From positions 1-35,207 of the forward strand of contig JAUILL010000034.1 in the NCBI GenBank assembly GCA_030433335.1: a DNA stretch of 35,207 bases. The letters run 5' to 3'. The DNA is from Alphaproteobacteria bacterium. GTDB lineage: Bacteria > Pseudomonadota > Alphaproteobacteria > Rhodobacterales > Rhodobacteraceae. Under the pieces are notes generated by a model that saw only the letters and a list, made by a program, of their open reading frames with translations, was not told the origin of the DNA and made no database searches. Below are positions 31,277 to 35,207 of the stretch, piece by piece (the stretch's first letter is position 1; each line of letters opens with the position of its first letter). A program made the position numbers and the translations under genes.

Positions 31277-32034
31277 TTACCCTCAAAAATGTCTGCGTCG
31301 AAAGAGACCGCGCGCAAATCCTGTCCGATATCTCCCTGTCCTTTGGCGAAGGTGGTATCACAGCCCTGATTGGGCCGAATGGTGCAGGCAAGTCTACCTT
31401 GCTGCACGGCATGTCCGGCCTTTTGCCGCTGTCCAACGGGTCGGTGACCGTTGATGGTAAAGACCTCGCCCATCTCAAAGCGCCGGAGCGTGCGCGGCTG
31501 ATTTCGCTCTTGGCGCAGGACGAAAGGGTGACGGCACGGCTTACGATAGAAGATCTCGTTTCCTTTGGCCGTTGGCCGCACCACCATGGCCGCCCCAGCG
31601 CCCACGACCACACTGTGGTTGCCGAGGCACTAGAGATTTTTGACCTCACCGATTTAAAATCGCGCCTGATCGCCTCTTTGTCCGGTGGGCAAAGGCAAAG
31701 GGCCTTTATCGCCATGGCGTGGGCGCAAGAAACGCCTTGGCTGCTCTTGGACGAGCCTCTCTCTGCGCTCGATCCTCGCCACACCCGTGACATCATGGAC
31801 CGGCTGCACGCTCTCTCGCGCCCCGGTCCGAACCAGCGGAGCGTCATCATCGTTGTGCACGACCTTGGTGTGGCTGCGCGCTACGCAGATCGCATCATCG
31901 CGCTGAAGGACGGAAAACTCGTGACCACCGGCCCCAAATGGCTATCGATGACCGGCAAGATGCTGAGCACCCTTTTCGGAACCGCGCTCTCTGTGGTCGA
32001 GGTCGACGGCAAGCAAACCGTCGTCCCAGCGTGA
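31273..32034 (+). CDS. Siderophore ABC transporter ATP-binding protein
   Basis: This 253-residue cytoplasmic ATPase powers the importer. The Walker A GPNGAGKST, Q-loop (SLLAQDE), signature LSGGQRQR, Walker B WLLLDEPLSALD and switch histidine (IVVHDLG) are all intact. Length is typical of FepC/YclP. The start is a TTG at 31273, chosen because GGAGG lies eight bases upstream and it overlaps the permease stop as TTGA; no ATG lies before the first conserved strand. It closes the operon, converging on the thioesterase gene. Confidence 0.9.
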   Translation: MITLKNVCVERDRAQILSDISLSFGEGGITALIGPNGAGKSTLLHGMSGLLPLSNGSVTVDGKDLAHLKAPERARLISLLAQDERVTARLTIEDLVSFGRWPHHHGRPSAHDHTVVAEALEIFDLTDLKSRLIASLSGGQRQRAFIAMAWAQETPWLLLDEPLSALDPRHTRDIMDRLHALSRPGPNQRSVIIVVHDLGVAARYADRIIALKDGKLVTTGPKWLSMTGKMLSTLFGTALSVVEVDGKQTVVPA

Positions 32035-32067
32035 GGCCTGCTTGATTCACCTCGAAAACACGCGATT

Positions 32068-32090
32068 TGGGGCCTTTCAACGCCGCCCCA
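32068..32090. terminator. Weak hairpin between ABC operon and thioesterase gene
   Basis: TGGGGC and GCCCCA are separated by an 11-base loop in the 60-base convergent gap. There is no T run on either side, so its role as a terminator is doubtful. Confidence 0.3.
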
Positions 32091-32094
32091 CTTC

Positions 32095-32490
32095 TCAGGC
32101 CATATCGCCTTGGATCGGCAGCGCGCGCGACCGGCCTGCCTCGTCTAGAGCAACAAAGGTAAAGGTCGCCGCAGTCACCTTCTCGCGGTCCAGTTCGAAC
32201 CGGTCGCGGCGCCAAGCTTCAACGTAGATTTTCATCGAGGTCCGACCCGTCGACTCCAGCTTGGCGAACAGAGACACCTCGTCCCCGACCTTGACTGGAC
32301 GGTGAAAGCTCATGCCTTCGACCGCAACGGTTGCCGAGCGCCCCCGCGCAATCCGCGCCGCCATATTTCCCGCTGCAAGGTCCATCTGCGACATCAGCCA
32401 TCCGCCAAAGATATCCCCCGCAGGGTTGGTATCTGCAGGCATCGCAATGGTACGGATTTCGGGTTCGGTATTTTCCAGACTAACAGTCAA
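32095..32490 (-). CDS. Acyl-CoA thioesterase, YciA-like hotdog fold
   Basis: This 131-residue cytoplasmic enzyme hydrolyses acyl-CoAs. The hotdog signature TNPAGDIFGGWLMSQMDLAAG includes the conserved catalytic Asp, followed by VAVEGMSFHRPVKVGDEVSL. Length equals that of YciA (about 132). The TTG at 32490 is chosen because GAGGA lies seven bases upstream and it gives the family's usual N-terminus; a longer frame reaches another TTG at 32538 without a ribosome site. It stands alone, convergent with the ABC operon. Substrate preference is unknown. Confidence 0.88.
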   Translation of the reverse strand: MTVSLENTEPEIRTIAMPADTNPAGDIFGGWLMSQMDLAAGNMAARIARGRSATVAVEGMSFHRPVKVGDEVSLFAKLESTGRTSMKIYVEAWRRDRFELDREKVTAATFTFVALDEAGRSRALPIQGDMA

Positions 32491-32663
32491 GGCGCGGTCC
32501 TCTACAAGCAAAGGGGTCAGCAGGTCTGACACAAACAAATAAACTCGGCGCGGTCTCTAACAGAATGTACCGCTAAAACGAGTAGATTTTTTCGCCCATG
32601 GGCGGGTGATATGCCTTTTATCTGCTCGCTTGCCTGGCAGATTTGGCGCATCAACCCTTGGTG

Positions 32664-32697
32664 AAACGCAAAGCGCCGCCCGAAGAACGGACGGCGC
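32664..32697 (-). terminator. Terminator of the RTX gene
   Basis: GCGCCG-c-CCG, loop aagaa, CGG-a-CGGCGC lies at 32673-32697. On the minus strand it is followed by TTTGCGTTT. It is 18 bases past the stop of the RTX gene. Confidence 0.65.
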
Positions 32698-32715
32698 AGA
32701 TCGTCATTTGCAAAA

Positions 32716-35184
32716 TCAGAGCATGAAATCGCCCGCGGACAATTGCTTGATCAGCGTATCCTCGATGATCAATACGTCCCCACCCCCGAACGCGATGTGG
32801 GTATCGCCCGAGGTGACCGACATCATGCTTTTCAGATCCGCGTAGGTGTCGATGTCAAAGTCGCGAAGGTCAATTTTCTCGCCCTTCACCTTCACGCCGA
32901 AGTCCGTGATGGTGTCCAAGTCGTCGCCCTTGTTGAAGACAAAGCGGTCCTTGCCCGCACCGCCAGTCAGGGTATCATCGCCTGCACCACCGTGCAGAAT
33001 GTCACTCTTTCCAAGGCCATTCAGAACATCATCGCCACCACGGCCAGACAGCGTGTTCGCTCCATAGTCGCCGGTGATGTCGTCCCCATAGGCGCTGCCC
33101 GCGACATTCTCGATTGAGACCAGCGTATCACCGAGCGCCGCACCGTCATGTCCACGTTCGTTTCGCAAGTCGATCAGAACTCCTGACTCTGCGCCCGCGA
33201 AACTGGCCGTATCGCGGCCCTCTGCTCCATAAAGATAGTCCGCCCCGGTGCCGCCGTTCAGCACATCGTTGCCCAATCCGCCATCGAGAGTATCGTCTCC
33301 GGCACCGCCCCGCAAAATGTCTGCGCCATCTTTGCCTGGGTAATGCTCCAACACCTGAGAGGTCGAAACCACAGTGGCACTGCCATCGGCCGCAATCGCG
33401 CGGATTTCGACAACATCGTCTGCCTTCGCCTTCAGTCCGGTCAGCTCCAGATCAAAATACCGCAGCCCCAAAGGTGTCGAGATCAGATCGTCCGGATCGA
33501 TGGTGCCGACCTGTTTACCGTTCAAGAAGACCTTGATCGCCTGAATGTCGGCAGCGTCGATCCCCGGATCAAGAAGCTCTTCAGAGAGCAGTGACGGATC
33601 CAAAACAATTGTCGTGGATCCGTTGGACTGCGCGTCATCAACGATATCCAGATCCTCTTCGCTGGCGTTGCTGCCAACACCAAACGTCTGAATCAGAACA
33701 TCATTTGCCAGCAATTGCTGCGAGAGGCTGGCGAAATCACCGTAGCTGGTATCCTCACCATCCGAGAGGAAATACAGAACCTTCTGACCACTGTCGGACG
33801 CCGTGAAGTGACCCAGTGCCGCGTCGAGCGTGCCTTCGAAATTCGTACTCCCGCCAGAGGTGAGCGACCGGACATATTCGACCACATCGGCCACGCCGTC
33901 GCCGTCGCTGTCCTGATCGGCGCGGAAGCTTTGGGACACGTTCGCATCATCGTCAAACGCGGCAATCGTGATCTGGGCATCCGGCAGGTTCGCATCGGAA
34001 ATGATCGAGGCGTGAAGTGCTTCGAAAGAGGCAATCTCGGCGTCAAGGACGGTATTCGACAGCCCGTCTCCGTTCCGGTCCCCCACATCGACCTGCCCGT
34101 AAAAGGTGTCGTCGGTGCTGCCTGACACGTCAATCGCAAACAGAACATCAACATCTTCGGAGGTAATTTCCTGACGCGACAGGAACCCGGAAATTCGGGT
34201 CGTCTTGCCAGCGCCCGCGTCATCCATTGTCAGACTCAGCGCGAACTGTTCTCCCGAAGCATCCACCGTGATGTCTGTCGTGGTGACTTTGACGATGGAG
34301 CCGTCGCCGTGGATTTCGTCGTCACCCGAGCCGCCGAACACTGTGTCTTTGCCAAGTCCACCACGTAGCTCGTCATCGCCACCTTCGCCGGTGATCAAAT
34401 CGTTGCCTTCAAGCCCGCGAATGACGTCATCGGTTGCAACCCCGCTCAGGACATCGGCCTTGTCCGTGCCCTCTAGGTCCAGAGCCATCTCTGGCAGATC
34501 CCAATTCACAATCCGATCGATCTGTGCCGCATCCAAACCGGCGAGCGTTCCCAACGGCAGCGCCTCCAACACCTGAAGGGCCGTCGCGACGTCCGCCACG
34601 GTATCGCGCTGCACCGCAAACGAGAGGAAGCTGACGCTTTCTCCGGGATTCAGGGTCACAGACATCTCGTAGTACAAAGTGCCATATGACAGCGAGAAAT
34701 CAGAGCCCGCAAAGCCGGCGGTGTTGCCGACCAGAACACCAGAGGGCGTGCTCGTGTACCAGCTCGAAGAGCTGCTGGAGGCCGTGATCCAAGTGTCGTC
34801 ATTGGCGACCAGTGCGTCCCCGCTCGAGCTGGTGATCGACGCATAGGACCCGCCGCCGAAACCGGTGACCAACTCGTATGTGTAGGACACTGACGCATCC
34901 GAAACATTGGTTACCGTATCCAGAAAACGCGCAAAGCCATCGGTCTGCGACACATAAATTTGGCGCTCATGGGCGAGGCCGTAATAGTCGAAGGAAGGCA
35001 GTGTGGTGTAGAAGCTCCCGCCTTCGACCGAGAGGTAATCATTGTTGTCCAAATCGTAGTTTTGCATGGCATTGCCAAATGCATTCTCAGTGCCATCATA
35101 AATCGAGCCATCGTCGGTGATATCCCAGAGATAGCCAGCCCCATCGTAAGCATCGTGGGTCGTAGAAACAAAAGACTTGGACAC
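32716..35184 (-). CDS. Large RTX protein with von Willebrand A domain
   Basis: The frame runs to the window edge. The GTG at 35184 has AAGGG seven bases upstream and gives 822 residues; an ATG at 35205 is also in frame, and a start outside the window cannot be excluded. Using the ATG for numbering, the order is a beta-rich N-terminal domain with a serine run (143-148), RTX nonapeptides (about 248-302), a von Willebrand A domain (353-545) with the metal site DVSGST (359-364) and FLSDGED (479-485), EF-hand-like loops DRNGDG (376-381) and DQDSDGDG (430-437), then RTX repeats (626-760, GGxGxDxLx type) and a C-terminal domain. There is no N-terminal signal, so type I secretion is expected. It is probably a cell-surface or matrix adhesin. 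No secretion genes are visible. Confidence 0.85.
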   Translation of the reverse strand: MSKSFVSTTHDAYDGAGYLWDITDDGSIYDGTENAFGNAMQNYDLDNNDYLSVEGGSFYTTLPSFDYYGLAHERQIYVSQTDGFARFLDTVTNVSDASVSYTYELVTGFGGGSYASITSSSGDALVANDDTWITASSSSSSWYTSTPSGVLVGNTAGFAGSDFSLSYGTLYYEMSVTLNPGESVSFLSFAVQRDTVADVATALQVLEALPLGTLAGLDAAQIDRIVNWDLPEMALDLEGTDKADVLSGVATDDVIRGLEGNDLITGEGGDDELRGGLGKDTVFGGSGDDEIHGDGSIVKVTTTDITVDASGEQFALSLTMDDAGAGKTTRISGFLSRQEITSEDVDVLFAIDVSGSTDDTFYGQVDVGDRNGDGLSNTVLDAEIASFEALHASIISDANLPDAQITIAAFDDDANVSQSFRADQDSDGDGVADVVEYVRSLTSGGSTNFEGTLDAALGHFTASDSGQKVLYFLSDGEDTSYGDFASLSQQLLANDVLIQTFGVGSNASEEDLDIVDDAQSNGSTTIVLDPSLLSEELLDPGIDAADIQAIKVFLNGKQVGTIDPDDLISTPLGLRYFDLELTGLKAKADDVVEIRAIAADGSATVVSTSQVLEHYPGKDGADILRGGAGDDTLDGGLGNDVLNGGTGADYLYGAEGRDTASFAGAESGVLIDLRNERGHDGAALGDTLVSIENVAGSAYGDDITGDYGANTLSGRGGDDVLNGLGKSDILHGGAGDDTLTGGAGKDRFVFNKGDDLDTITDFGVKVKGEKIDLRDFDIDTYADLKSMMSVTSGDTHIAFGGGDVLIIEDTLIKQLSAGDFML

Positions 35185-35207
35185 AATAAAACCCTTAACA
35201 ATCATTA

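Noticed and set aside
33200..33320. Short spaced repeats in the RTX gene as a CRISPR-like array
   Set aside because: The repeats are in frame and encode glycine/aspartate nonapeptides, so they are coding repeats.

Overview
The window looks like a chromosomal segment of a marine alphaproteobacterium of the Rhodobacteraceae (Roseobacter group). This rests on gene content: an ectABC-ask osmolyte operon with a divergent MarR regulator, a NirBD assimilatory nitrite reductase, and a lanthanide-type methanol dehydrogenase (XoxF) cluster joined to the glutathione-dependent formaldehyde pathway. Coding density is high, with frequent 4-base start/stop overlaps and GTG or TTG starts. No insertion sequence, integrase, phage gene or CRISPR array was seen. 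Family names come from remembered motifs and gene order; no database search was run.

Layout. (1) 1-3446: nirBD on the minus strand. Its long 5' leader contains two six-base-loop hairpins, the second running into a T tract, which suggests NasT/ANTAR-type antitermination. (2) 3447-7890: ectA-ectB-ectC-ask on the minus strand, with a divergent MarR-type regulator (EctR-like). A perfect palindrome overlaps the predicted ectA -10 element. (3) 8062-13569: small secreted proteins, two beta-propellers, an ABC-type substrate-binding protein and a CXXCW protein, all of the kind found with PQQ-dependent dehydrogenases. (4) 13566-19300: a minus-strand methanol-oxidation operon, flhA-fghA-cytochrome c-xoxF-xoxG-xoxJ-CXXCW. 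(5) 19466-22996: further quinoprotein-linked periplasmic genes (an unknown helical protein, a SoxH-like metallohydrolase, a SoxYZ-like carrier, and two unknown secreted proteins). (6) 23043-27168: a regulatory operon of LuxR-type response regulator, FIST-domain sensor and hybrid histidine kinase. It resembles the ErcR/NosP/NahK (ErcS') genes that accompany ethanol-oxidation quinoproteins in Pseudomonas. (7) 27267-27908: gfa. (8) 28153-28227: tRNA-Asn(GTT). (9) 28482-32034: a ferric-siderophore-type ABC importer. (10) 32095-32490: a YciA-like acyl-CoA thioesterase. (11) 32716 to the right edge: a large RTX/von Willebrand A secreted protein.

How it works together. XoxF would oxidise methanol to formaldehyde in the periplasm using PQQ and a lanthanide, and pass electrons to XoxG and perhaps on to the small class I cytochrome c. 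Formaldehyde would then be captured as S-hydroxymethylglutathione (Gfa), oxidised (FlhA) and hydrolysed to formate (FghA). About ten accessory periplasmic genes surround this core and several have no known biochemical function. They are the best candidates here for an undescribed quinoprotein assembly or relay system, with a FIST/kinase/regulator module as its probable controller. Formate dehydrogenase, PQQ biosynthesis, MxaFI, ectD and a TonB receptor are not in the window.
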